Origin: a virus
Length of the DNA: 64,000 nt
IMG/VR virus record: IMGVR_UViG_3300042398_001385
Location: 62,001 to 126,000 of that record
Direction: 5' to 3' (one strand)
Shown one piece after another: positions 34,690-43,600 of the stretch (positions within the stretch are counted from its first letter, which is position 1; each line of letters starts with the position of its first letter). The position numbers and the translations under genes are program-made. The notes beneath the pieces were generated by a model. The model saw nothing but the letters and a program-made list of their open reading frames with translations. It did not search any database and was not told where the DNA came from.

Positions 34690-35313
34690 TCAATCATTAA
34701 AAGTCAAATTAACACCAGGAAACATATCCCTAACTTTTAATCTCGCTCTTCTAATTCTTGTAGCAATGGCTCTTTTCTTCATACCATACTTATCTGCTAT
34801 TTCCTGATATTTCATTCTAAGGATCTCCCTATCAAATAATATATCTTTGTATATTTCTGGGAGATCATTCATTCTTTCTATAACATTGTCGTATAAATCC
34901 TCCATTTCGTCATTTTCTACAGAAATAAAATCGAAATCAGATTCGAATGTTACCGGGGATCTTCTTATTGATGCTGTATTATATTCTTCAGAGTCATCAT
35001 TATTTTTTACTACCTCTTGTATAATAGGCATGTATCTGTCCTCGTTCTTTTTTATAACTAATGATTCGTTTTTAGCTATATTATAGATCCACGTGGAAAA
35101 GTTCCCTCTTGCTGAATCATATTGGGATATCTTTGTCCATATTTTAGCCATTGTATTAGACACTGCATCTTCTGCTGATTCTTGCTCTATTAATATAGAT
35201 CTACAATGTTTTAATAACCCCGGTTTAATTCTTTTATATAATTCAACAAAATCTTTCTCTGATGATGTTCTCATAAAACTTTCTGCCAATTCCTGAATAT
35301 TCTTTGCCGCCAT
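34690..35313 (-). CDS. ECF-type sigma factor
   Basis: The 207-residue protein has sigma-70 region 2 (ILIEQESAEDAVSNTMAKIW then FSTWIYNIAKNES) and region 4 as a helix-turn-helix (LRMKYQEIADKYGMKKRAI then RIRRARLKVRD), joined by an acidic linker. This is the two-domain layout of extracytoplasmic-function sigma factors, common in Bacteroidota. It would redirect host RNA polymerase. It is distinct from the gp55-like factor at 24518, so the phage carries two sigma factors. The gene has no strong Shine-Dalgarno site and no octamer, so it may be expressed earlier. Confidence 0.85.
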   Translation of the reverse strand: MAAKNIQELAESFMRTSSEKDFVELYKRIKPGLLKHCRSILIEQESAEDAVSNTMAKIWTKISQYDSARGNFSTWIYNIAKNESLVIKKNEDRYMPIIQEVVKNNDDSEEYNTASIRRSPVTFESDFDFISVENDEMEDLYDNVIERMNDLPEIYKDILFDREILRMKYQEIADKYGMKKRAIATRIRRARLKVRDMFPGVNLTFND

Positions 35314-35343
35314 AATTTTTTAATTTTTTTCTAGTTTTTTAGT

Positions 35344-35781
35344 TTATAGGTTTACTTTTTTTATTTCTATTCCTGCCTCCTCGAAAAGTTTAAAAGAATC
35401 CGTATTTCTATAGACTTCTAAGTAAACTATTCTTTTTATTCCTGCTTGTATAATAATCTTAGCACAATCAAAGCAGGGGGAAAGAGTAACGTAAAGTGTA
35501 GCTCCTTCCGCGCTGTTGGTACTTTTAGCTATTTTAGTAATGGCATTTGCTTCAGCATGTAAAACTGTAGGCAAGGTATTATTATCACAGTCCTCACACT
35601 CGTTTGGAAATCCAGATGGTGTTCCGTTATATCCGTCAGATATTATTTGTCTATCTTTTACTATTAGACAACCTACCTGACTTCTTTTACAGTGAGAGTT
35701 CTCTGACCAAACTTTGGCCATTCTTAAATAGAGTACGTCTAGCTTATTCTGCTTGTTCTGTGGTAGGCTCTGATTGTTCAT
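35344..35781 (-). CDS. cd: dCMP deaminase
   Basis: Zinc-dependent cytidine/deoxycytidylate deaminase of 145 residues. The catalytic HAE is at 75-77 and the PCFDC zinc pair at 102-106 (C103, C106). Additional Cys at 62 and 65 (CEDC) may hold a structural zinc as in T4 Cd. It converts dCMP to dUMP, feeding dTTP synthesis. The start overlaps the upstream gene by 38 nt, unusually long, so a later start is possible but would cut into the fold. Confidence 0.9.
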   Translation of the reverse strand: MNNQSLPQNKQNKLDVLYLRMAKVWSENSHCKRSQVGCLIVKDRQIISDGYNGTPSGFPNECEDCDNNTLPTVLHAEANAITKIAKSTNSAEGATLYVTLSPCFDCAKIIIQAGIKRIVYLEVYRNTDSFKLFEEAGIEIKKVNL

Positions 35782-36019
35782 CAGATTGGGCTGTTTTTAA
35801 AGGTGTAACTTCTATTTTGAATCTTTCAACCATATGGAAAGTTTCCATAAGTCTAAAAACGCCCAGGAGATTTAGGACTTGATTAATTTCATCCTCAGTA
35901 AATTCAATTTTTTCTTCATTTTCCAAAAGTTCCAAACATTCCTTGTAGCCTGCATAGTTTTTTAAAAACTCAAGAACTGTTTCTCTTAGCTCTTTCGTAA
36001 TTTCATAGTTTTTACTCAT
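35744..36019 (-). CDS. hypothetical acidic protein, 91 aa
   Basis: A small, acidic, helical protein ending in a Glu/Thr/Gln-rich tail (SDEQSEPTTEQAE). It precedes dCMP deaminase in the same operon and overlaps it. No family is recognised. Confidence 0.6.
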   Translation of the reverse strand: MSKNYEITKELRETVLEFLKNYAGYKECLELLENEEKIEFTEDEINQVLNLLGVFRLMETFHMVERFKIEVTPLKTAQSDEQSEPTTEQAE

Positions 36020-36079
36020 AATTTATTATTTAGGTTTATTTTTTACAAATATATTAATTCTTACTTAAAAAGTAAACCC

Positions 36080-37879
36080 CTAATTGAAATTTTTCTTATT
36101 AGGGATAACAATAAGAGGATTCTGTAATGTAGTATTTAATTGAGATAATAATCTCACCATACTTTTTATATCATCAGACATATCTTTGCTCATCTTATCA
36201 GATTCCTCTTTACTTTTAGTTTCTTCTGCTTTTTTACTGTCTTCTTTTTGTTTATCTGCACTCGTAGATGCGGTATTCATATCGGAGCTAGATGTGCTTG
36301 TAGCCGTACTAGTACTTGTGTTTGTATTAGCAGTTGAACCCGTCGTTGTTGTATTCGTTTGTGTTGTATTGGTTTCAGTCTTAGCAGGTTCACTAACACT
36401 ATTTAAATTTTGTACTTGTGTTTCTTTTATAGAAGTACTACTTGAAGAAGTTTCAGACTTTTGTTGATTTGTTTCTGGTTTTTTGTCTTCTATTTTGGTT
36501 TCTTTGGTTTCTTTCTTTGCTTTTTCTGTTGTTCCTTTAGAATCCCCATCTTTTTTATCCTCAGCTTTCTTCGAGAGTCCTAAATCTTGTAATATTTTAT
36601 CCTGTGCAGCTTCTACCTCAGCATTTCCTTTTCCTTTTTTAGATTTAGATTTATCATCCTCTCCGCCTCCTTCACCCTCTTTTTTATCTCCTCCTATTTT
36701 TATTCCTAGAGATTCTAAAATTGCATCTTGTGCTTTCTCTGTATTTGATTTCTCACCCTTTTTAGTCTTCTCATTACCTTTTTTTGTATCCTCAACTTTT
36801 GTTGCTCCTGTTGCTCCTGTTCCTCCAGTTGTACTCTTATTTGTTAAATTTTCTACTGACGTCGAAGAAGCGGGACCTGTAGGACCAGTAGATGATTTTT
36901 CAACATTGGATGTAGTGGAAGATCCCTCAACAGGTTTTACGTCTCCTGTTGTTCCTGCTGTTCCTGTGGGGGTATTTGTAGAAGCAGGTCCAGTAGCAGA
37001 TGGAGATTTCTTCTCCTCAATTTTTGTCTCATCCGTTTTTGTCTTCGGTTCTTCCTTTTTAGCCTCCTGTGCAGCTTCTTTTATTACATCCTCCGCTTTT
37101 TTTCCTTCTTTTTTTTCTATTAGTTTTTTTATGTTATCATCATATGCTTTTGACATTTTGGTAATACTCTCATTAGTAAATCCTTCAGCTTCTAGAACTT
37201 TTGCTAAAGCAGAAATTATAGCCATATTTTCAGGAGTATATAAAATAGGAGCATATTGGCTAGCTGCAGGTTGAGACTTTACCCCAAAATAGTCTAGTAC
37301 CTCAGAAAACTTATCGAGTAGTGGATCGAATTTAAGTTTTTCGTCCTTTATTTTACTGTCAAAATCGCTTTGTACGTCCTCATATGAATCGAATTCCATT
37401 ACATCTCTTAGTCCCAGATTTTCTACTATATCAGTAACCCTACCGTCTTTAAGAAGTTTAGCATTTCCTATTTTATTTTCTGCAGCTTGCTTAGACATTT
37501 CAAAAATCTCCTTCCCGTCTATAGTTTCCCCTTTATCTATTTTTCTGCCTATTGTACTCCTGTCCGAATCTGCACCTGAATAAGCTTCTGTAAAATATAT
37601 AGCTTTGGTGTCTATTCCCTCCCCTAATTCTTTTAAATTCTTCTCAAAGGATTCATTATAGAACTTTCTGGCATTTTTTATAACCTCGTCTGCAGATTTT
37701 TTTTTAACCTTAAGATCCTCGTCAATTTCTTTACCAGTCAATCTGACATTTACTCCATCAGATACAACTCTTGCTTTGTCTTGTTCTTCGTATTTAGCTC
37801 TATCAAAAGCACCTTCACCTGCTTTAAAAACAGGAAATTCCGATCCTGCTGCTCCTGATGTTCCTGTTTCTCCTGCCAA
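36080..37879 (-). CDS. low-complexity protein with collagen-like and Lys/Ser/Thr-rich tracts
   Basis: The 599-residue product starts with TTG at 37879 (no ATG is available nearby); a GGTATATA octamer lies 14 nt upstream. Residues 1-250 are charged and helical. The middle contains Gly-X-Y-like pieces (TGPTGPASST, GGTGATGATK) and two similar units (KAQDAILESLG and AAQDKILQDLG). The last 150 residues are Ser/Thr/Asn-rich and end in a helix with VRLLSQLNTTLQN. No family is recognised. A virion core or linker protein seems likely from position after the tail genes. Confidence 0.6.
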   Translation of the reverse strand: MAGETGTSGAAGSEFPVFKAGEGAFDRAKYEEQDKARVVSDGVNVRLTGKEIDEDLKVKKKSADEVIKNARKFYNESFEKNLKELGEGIDTKAIYFTEAYSGADSDRSTIGRKIDKGETIDGKEIFEMSKQAAENKIGNAKLLKDGRVTDIVENLGLRDVMEFDSYEDVQSDFDSKIKDEKLKFDPLLDKFSEVLDYFGVKSQPAASQYAPILYTPENMAIISALAKVLEAEGFTNESITKMSKAYDDNIKKLIEKKEGKKAEDVIKEAAQEAKKEEPKTKTDETKIEEKKSPSATGPASTNTPTGTAGTTGDVKPVEGSSTTSNVEKSSTGPTGPASSTSVENLTNKSTTGGTGATGATKVEDTKKGNEKTKKGEKSNTEKAQDAILESLGIKIGGDKKEGEGGGEDDKSKSKKGKGNAEVEAAQDKILQDLGLSKKAEDKKDGDSKGTTEKAKKETKETKIEDKKPETNQQKSETSSSSTSIKETQVQNLNSVSEPAKTETNTTQTNTTTTGSTANTNTSTSTATSTSSSDMNTASTSADKQKEDSKKAEETKSKEESDKMSKDMSDDIKSMVRLLSQLNTTLQNPLIVIPNKKNFN

Positions 37880-37893
37880 AATTGTTTTTTATT

Positions 37894-37901
37894 TATATAC
37901 C
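37894..37901 (-). promoter_or_regulatory. GGTATATA octamer, promoter variant
   Basis: One-base variant of GATATATA, 14 nt before the TTG start at 37879, right after the terminator of the gp51-like gene. Confidence 0.35.
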
Positions 37902-37904
37902 TAA

Positions 37905-37932
37905 AAAGCCAAAAAGTTATCTTTTTGGCTTT
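37905..37932 (-). terminator. intrinsic terminator overlapping the gp51-like stop
   Basis: An 11-bp perfect stem (AAAGCCAAAAA / TTTTTGGCTTT) with a 6-nt loop. Its first arm covers the last codons (SKPKR) and the loop covers the stop codon of the gene ending at 37917. Confidence 0.8.
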
Positions 37933-38180
37933 GAAAATGCAAATGCTTCTACTAATTCGCCTTGCTCGTTTTTCTTATTTTCTCTTTCTATTCTTTCGTT
38001 AAGCTTATCTATAAACAGTTGATATTCGTAGAAAGGTAAATCCTCCAAATAATCTATTGATAATTTAAATTCTTCCCAGAGTCTAAATTTAATATCAAAG
38101 TAGTTGGCTAAAGATATCTGAAATAACGAAAAGAGATCTGTACCCTCCGGGAAAGGAAATCTCTGCTGTGACCTCCCCAT
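37917..38180 (-). CDS. gp51-like baseplate hub assembly protein, tentative
   Basis: The frame is open to TTG at 38222, but I take the ATG at 38180, giving 87 residues. The product has a hydrophobic core with ANYFDIKFRLWEEF then LPFYEYQLFIDKLNERIE, typical of small tail/baseplate assembly chaperones. It overlaps the 3' end of the gp26-like gene by 86 nt in the +1 frame. In T4, gp26 and gp51 act together in hub assembly, so a gp51-like role is suggested by position only. Confidence 0.5.
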   Translation of the reverse strand: MGRSQQRFPFPEGTDLFSLFQISLANYFDIKFRLWEEFKLSIDYLEDLPFYEYQLFIDKLNERIERENKKNEQGELVEAFAFSKPKR

Positions 38181-39147
38181 CACAGCTTTCACATTTACTA
38201 TTGATTCTTGATTTTGTAGCAAAGTTTATCTTCTCTGTTATTTGATCTGCAATAGAGAATTGCAGGGGTGACCATTCTCCAGAAGCTCTCTCGTATTGGT
38301 CATATAACCTCTCATCTAGTCCTCTCCAATCTGGAATAATAAAAGAAGCGACTTTAGCAAAACTTTCATCAAAAGTTTTTCCTTTTCTTCTTTTTTCTGA
38401 TAATATTTTTCTACATACTGTGGTTACTCCAACAGTAGGAATGTAAAGATTCATTTCTTCAGATCCATCCTTTGGTACAAACTTAAATGAATAGCTATCT
38501 CTGCTATATCTTTTTAATATTTCATCATCAACAACAAAGCTATCTAAGATGTTGGATCTTAGCTCTATCATATCGGGTATATTGCAATCTTCTTTTTTAC
38601 AATTTTTAGTTACTGGTAGAAGTATTTTATTTTCACCCCTAATAAAAGTAAAATCTCTAATTGCCATTATAATATAAAATCTATCCTCATACCATAAATC
38701 ATAAGATTCTAGAATACCTCCATTCCATCTTATCTTCATACATTTAGAAATTATGGTATTTAATTTATCGTCTAGATCTAATCTGTCGTCTTCATCTACT
38801 GTTGAGTAGTGTCTTATTTCTTTTACTCCCGCGGCTCTTATAGCAATCTCAAATCCGTCAGGATATCCAAATCCCTTAGAAGGAAGATTGGAAACTGGAA
38901 TATTTTTCCATTCTGATTCCATTCCTAAAGGATTCCTATTCATATTTACTTTCCCTAAATTACTATTTTGTGGTGTAATTGATTGGTTCCCAATAGGTTG
39001 CGTATCTTTTGTTGTATCTGATTCTTTATCTATCCAATTGGGTATTTCATATGATCCTACGTCCGGATCATTGTCATATTGGAATTTAGATTGCGCTTCT
39101 CTTTTATTGAGCTCATTAAGCAATTCGTCATTTGTATTATCTGCCAT
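38095..39147 (-). CDS. 26: baseplate hub protein (gp26-like) with zinc-finger C-terminus
   Basis: The 350-residue protein has a disordered N-terminal 70 residues, then the core of the T4 gp26-type baseplate hub assembly family (VSNLPSKGFGYPDG, DDKLNTIISKCMKIRWNGG). A Cys-x2-Cys pair near the end (KCESCDG) may pair with the earlier CKKEDC to bind zinc. It is longer than T4 gp26 (208 residues). The C-terminal codons overlap the next gene by 86 nt. It follows the tail tube genes. Confidence 0.65.
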   Translation of the reverse strand: MADNTNDELLNELNKREAQSKFQYDNDPDVGSYEIPNWIDKESDTTKDTQPIGNQSITPQNSNLGKVNMNRNPLGMESEWKNIPVSNLPSKGFGYPDGFEIAIRAAGVKEIRHYSTVDEDDRLDLDDKLNTIISKCMKIRWNGGILESYDLWYEDRFYIIMAIRDFTFIRGENKILLPVTKNCKKEDCNIPDMIELRSNILDSFVVDDEILKRYSRDSYSFKFVPKDGSEEMNLYIPTVGVTTVCRKILSEKRRKGKTFDESFAKVASFIIPDWRGLDERLYDQYERASGEWSPLQFSIADQITEKINFATKSRINSKCESCDGEVTAEISFPGGYRSLFVISDIFSQLL

Positions 39148-39162
39148 AACTTATCTTATATC

Positions 39163-39384
39163 TTATTCTACTTTTTTTCCGGGTTTTAGTTTCTTATTTG
39201 ATGACAAAAAGAAATAAAATCCAAAGAAAAGAGCCGAAAGGAAGTAAAAAATCGCTACTGTATGCCAGTAGGAATTTGTCCATTTCATTATCGTTGCAAA
39301 AAGGATATCGAATCCGAAGGGATTGAAGAAAGTTGCTAAGACCAAACATACTGATGATATTCTTGTTCTGTTTTTCTGATTCAC
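39163..39384 (-). CDS. small two-helix membrane protein, 73 aa
   Basis: The sequence has two membrane helices (VCLVLATFFNPFGFDILFA and VAIFYFLSALFFGFYFFL) with a basic C-terminal tail. It starts with GTG at 39384. An overlapping frame from ATG 39397 gives a less protein-like sequence. The gene lies between tail tube and hub genes; possible roles include superinfection exclusion or lysis, without direct evidence. Confidence 0.5.
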   Translation of the reverse strand: MNQKNRTRISSVCLVLATFFNPFGFDILFATIMKWTNSYWHTVAIFYFLSALFFGFYFFLSSNKKLKPGKKVE

Positions 39385-39438
39385 AATCGTCGTCCATATT
39401 ATTTTAATATCTACATTTTTGATTTCTATGAAAACAAA

Positions 39439-39466
39439 AAATGGAGACTTTGTAGAGCCTCCATTT
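39439..39466 (-). terminator. intrinsic terminator
   Basis: An 8-bp stem (AAATGGAG / CTCCATTT) with a 12-nt loop and a T run on the minus strand, 20 nt past the second tail tube gene. Confidence 0.75.
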
Positions 39467-39486
39467 ATATATTTGTTTTATTTTTA

Positions 39487-40065
39487 TTAGTTAAAAATGT
39501 CCTCGAAATAGTCAGCTCTAAAAGATAAAGCTATCTTATAAGGTGTTGTACCGTTAGTGTAATCAAGATCTAAAGCTTTTATTTGATCTACTGGGAAGCA
39601 ATTAATTAGTTTAACTCTTCTAAATACATCACCTTGCTTATTAAATACTGATATTAAAATATAAGTTCCTCCTGCATAAGTAGATTTTATACCAGTAGCA
39701 CCAGTTAAAGGATTGTAAATAAGATCTGACCACTGTCTAAGTGTTTTAAACACATAGTTACTGTTATTATCATTAAGGTTAGTCTCAAATTCAATTCTTA
39801 CTTTAACTCCTGTATCATCAACTGCACCTGCAGCATATCTTCTTTTAGAGAACTTATATCTTTGTTCTGCTATACCTGGGTTTTTATCAACTGTTAAACC
39901 AGCAACAGATAAAACGTTTTCCACTAACAAGCTTCTTCCGTTGTTTCCTTGCTCTAATGCAACTCCAGCGGGTGGTTGAATAATAACCTCAAACTGATTA
40001 AGGTATACTGGTTCGTATAATTGTACCGCTGCTTTTGACGATGTAAAATGTGGTAATCCTGCCAT
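39487..40065 (-). CDS. 19: tail tube protein (gp19), copy 2
   Basis: The 192-residue protein has the gp19 layout: an N-terminal PVYLNQFEVII strand, a YKFSKRRYA block, FETLRQWSDLIYNPLTGA-like and FRRVKLINCFPVDQIKALDLDY. It aligns over its length with copy 1, with which it shares the MAGLPH start. In T4, gp19 hexamers stack to form the inner tail tube through which DNA passes. One copy probably has a special position or forms a mixed tube. Confidence 0.85.
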   Translation of the reverse strand: MAGLPHFTSSKAAVQLYEPVYLNQFEVIIQPPAGVALEQGNNGRSLLVENVLSVAGLTVDKNPGIAEQRYKFSKRRYAAGAVDDTGVKVRIEFETNLNDNNSNYVFKTLRQWSDLIYNPLTGATGIKSTYAGGTYILISVFNKQGDVFRRVKLINCFPVDQIKALDLDYTNGTTPYKIALSFRADYFEDIFN

Positions 40066-40076
40066 TTTTTAATTAT

Positions 40077-40649
40077 TTATATAAATATATCATCGAAATA
40101 GTCAACTGCCCATTGCATAGTCAATTTGTAAATTGATGTTTGTGTATAGTTTAGACCCATTTCAGTGATAGGAGACATAGGGAAACAATCTCTAAGATTA
40201 ATTTTTCTGAAAATATCACCTTGCTTGTTAAAAACATTTATTAATATATTTCCTGTGTAATCCTTTTTAAGACCCATTGCACCCGTTAAAGGATTATAAA
40301 TAAGATCAGACCATTGACGAAGAACTTTAAATACGTACATAGAATTGCTGTCATTAAGGTTAACCTCAAATTCTATATCAACATCTAAACCAGTTCTTTG
40401 AGGAGCTGCACCAGCGTAATATCTTTTAGCAAATTTATATTGCTGTGTGATTTCCGATGGTGTCTGATCTACCTGTAATCCAGAAACTCTAGTTACTTGC
40501 TCAAGCAATATATTAGAACTCTGAGGGTTTCCCTGTGGAGTAGATATACCTGTTGGCGGAGTAATCTGTACTTCGAATTGGTTAAGAAAAACCGGTTCGT
40601 ATTTATTAACTGACGCCTTGGAGCTTGTATAATGTGGTAATCCTGCCAT
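40077..40649 (-). CDS. 19: tail tube protein (gp19), copy 1
   Basis: The 190-residue paralogue has the same landmarks (PVFLNQFEVQI, FAKRYYAGA, LRQWSDLIYNPLTGAMG, FRKINLRDCFP). It follows the sheath gene as in T4 and precedes copy 2 by 11 nt. An AATATATA octamer lies 10 nt before its ATG. Which copy makes most of the tube cannot be told from sequence. Confidence 0.85.
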   Translation of the reverse strand: MAGLPHYTSSKASVNKYEPVFLNQFEVQITPPTGISTPQGNPQSSNILLEQVTRVSGLQVDQTPSEITQQYKFAKRYYAGAAPQRTGLDVDIEFEVNLNDSNSMYVFKVLRQWSDLIYNPLTGAMGLKKDYTGNILINVFNKQGDIFRKINLRDCFPMSPITEMGLNYTQTSIYKLTMQWAVDYFDDIFI

Positions 40650-40659
40650 ATTTTTATTT

Positions 40660-40667
40660 TATATATT
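40660..40667 (-). promoter_or_regulatory. AATATATA octamer, promoter variant
   Basis: One-base variant of GATATATA, 10 nt before the first tail tube ATG, between sheath and tube genes. Confidence 0.3.
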
Positions 40668-40693
40668 TATCTTAGATAATTCTATACAAATTA

Positions 40694-43600
40694 TTAACTA
40701 AATTGGATGAATCCTCCAGAAGCTATACCTCCTGTTCTAGTAACCGTCATTCTATTAATGAATTTATGAATACCTCTTGCTGGTTCGATTATAACATCGA
40801 TGATTCCGATGTTCTGATCTATAATAGCAGGTGTATTATTAGAAGAATCCATAATAGTTAAGAAGTTATAAATACCACCTACTGATCTTACTCCTGATAA
40901 GTAGTTATCAACTAGAGTTTTAATCTCAAGTCTTACGTTATCTTCGTTGAAATCAAATACGTAGTTTGATAGTATATCCTCTACTGCACTTTCTACAGTA
41001 ATTAATAAGTCTCTTACGTGTAGGTTATTAAATGCAGAGTTTGTTCTTTGGTAGCTTGTTTGGTTACCATATATTACTATACCAACACCTCTTTTACGAA
41101 TGATAGGGTTAATTCCGAAAGGCTCTAAGAATTCTCTATCTTGAATATCAAAATCATATTCAAGACCAACTAGATTACCAGCTGATATAATACCTCTCTT
41201 AAGACCTGCCACGATAGAATAAGGTTCTCCAGTAATGAACTTACGTATAAAGTTGTTAGAAACGTAAGGAGATGGCGGAACGTTTAGATTCTTATTGTTT
41301 TCTCTGATTGTTAAGAAAGGAGCAAAGAATCCTGAGAATTTAGCACCTAGATCTTCATCAGGTAAAGAGAAAGTAAATGAAGGATTTAAACTTAAATTAC
41401 CTCCATCTGCAATATATCTAGCTTGTAAAAGTGGAGCTGGATCTGTTGCAGTAGGTGCAGAAGTAAATCTAGGATCAATAGATTCAGAGAACTTCTTCAT
41501 TGAAGGTAAGTTACAAATTGCTAAACATTTTTGTCTGTTTTTAGCAAGTTTAGTAAGTTGGTATTTACAGTTTGGCTGTATACCTCCGTCAAATGTATCT
41601 ACGATGTATCTGAATGTTATTACGTCAGTATCAGCTAATGTTCTAGCAAGATTTGTATTGTATAAAACATCTAGAATCTCATTCATTCTTGTATCTGTTC
41701 CGTTAGGCATAGAAGCAGCTTTAATATCAGAACCAGGAAGATAAGTAAAGTTGAACGTTTTAACAAATTCTTGGATATTCTTAAACTTCCAAACTCTTGT
41801 TGTAGTACCAGGATAAAGTTTAATAGGTCTTTCAGTTTTAACCTGTACTGTGTAAAGTCCAGGAGAAGACGCAGAAGCTACTGTTTTAACCTCCAATACT
41901 CTTGTTAATCTTGATTGTAGATTTTCAGTCAAAGGATTATCATATATCTGAACATCCGTTGATACTAATAGATCTCCAACTTTTATTTTAGAAGCTGTTG
42001 CTTCAGCAGTACTTAATTCTATAATATTAGGTTGTAACTGTGTTATGATGTCTACGAAATCACTAATATTACCAGCAGTTGAAACTATGTTAAAGCTTTC
42101 TCCTGATGCTTGGTTAGCTCCTATAGGTAAAGAACTAATATAAGTAGAATCCCAAGTAGCAATAGATTCAGGGGTTGATAATGTATCATCAGCATAAGCT
42201 CGGCAAACTAGGATATTGTATCCGTCTCTATCTACATTTACTTCGAATTTTAAATATTGTAATAAAGTACCTGTATCATCTTTCCAGTCAATGTCGCCAT
42301 CGCCTATATTCCCTTTAACCCAGTCTCTATACATAGCAGAGTTCTCGTAAGCTAAATAGCTATCCAATCCTACTGGAATATCTGGTGAGAAGTATACGTC
42401 ATCATTATCAAAGTAATCAGGATTACCTATTTGGTAAGCTGAAACTGAGCTCTTATTTGTTATATCATAAGGTTCAACATATGTTGTAGATGCAGTAGAA
42501 CCAATTAGTGGGTGGTTAAGCCTCAATCTCAACTGTTGCTTAAGTCCAACAGGTAAAGTGTTATTTGTTATAAATTTATTCTCTACTACTCTTAATTTAA
42601 CAAGATCACCCTCATAGAATCCTAAATATCCAGGAGTTGGAAGATTGGAAGTAACTTTACCAACTACCCATTTTACTGCTGGTGCATTGCTAGAAGTATC
42701 TAGGAAACTTTCTAGTGTTGTTATTTGATCGTCATGTAATGTTGGAGACGTAAATAATGTATCTAGATAAATTGCTCCACCATCTCTAGCAGTAGGATTA
42801 TAAGTATCCCATAATGTTGTAGGGATACCTGCATCACCAGTTGTATTGTATAAAATATCCTCTACAAGAGTACCAGTTTCAGGAAGAATATCCATACCAG
42901 GACCAGGAGAAACAGCATCCTGTAACTCAGTTCCTCCAGTAGAACCTGCTAAATTCTTATAGTAAGTATAATCAGCAAATAAATTTTGACTATAAGATAA
43001 GAAATTAAGGTTCTTAGGAATAGCTGTGATATCTGCATCAGGACCTATTTCGTCTACTATATGGTGACCAACTAAGTCAAAAACTGATGAGTTATCTAAT
43101 AGATCGTCTAAAGCTTCCTCATTAACAGCACAGAATATACCAGTTGTAGCTGTTTGATTATTAATTAGCGTCTGGATGTATCTTAATGTACCGTTTTGGT
43201 CTGTAAAGTTAGGTATAATTGTACCAGTAGTGGTTAGAACTATATTAACTCCATTAAGGGATAAGAAATTATCTATTTGAGATTTAATAAACCCTTTAGA
43301 TGTAAAATATTGACTGTAAACTGGGTCGTTAGCTAAAGCTTGATAATCCGTCCAGTTTCCACTTACAACTATAACATCTACAAACCAATCTGAAAGATAA
43401 TCATACTGATTCATGTAAGATGGAACGTTATCCGATCCAAAATATTCTCTAGCTGTAATATCAAATCCTTTTAAAGGGAATTTAGAATCTAGAGATTTTC
43501 TTACTATGATACTTACGGGGTTTTGCCCAAGATTAACTAAGCTAAATAATTTTCTAGAATCTGGTTGAGATCCAGAATTATCCTCAGTTGCTAAGAAATA

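Noticed and set aside
36186-37274. Two plus-strand frames of 93 and 263 residues rich in Ser, Phe and Val
   Set aside because: They mirror the low-complexity Lys/Ser/Thr-rich minus-strand gene and have no leader; the minus-strand gene has terminator and octamer context.
38181-38222. TTG start at 38222 for the gp51-like gene
   Set aside because: It lengthens the overlap with the hub gene to 128 nt; the ATG at 38180 is closer to the compact conserved part.
39194-39397. Alternative 67-residue frame starting MDDDCESE
   Set aside because: The other frame at this place gives two regular membrane helices with a basic tail and a better amino-acid make-up, though it needs a GTG start. I remain unsure.
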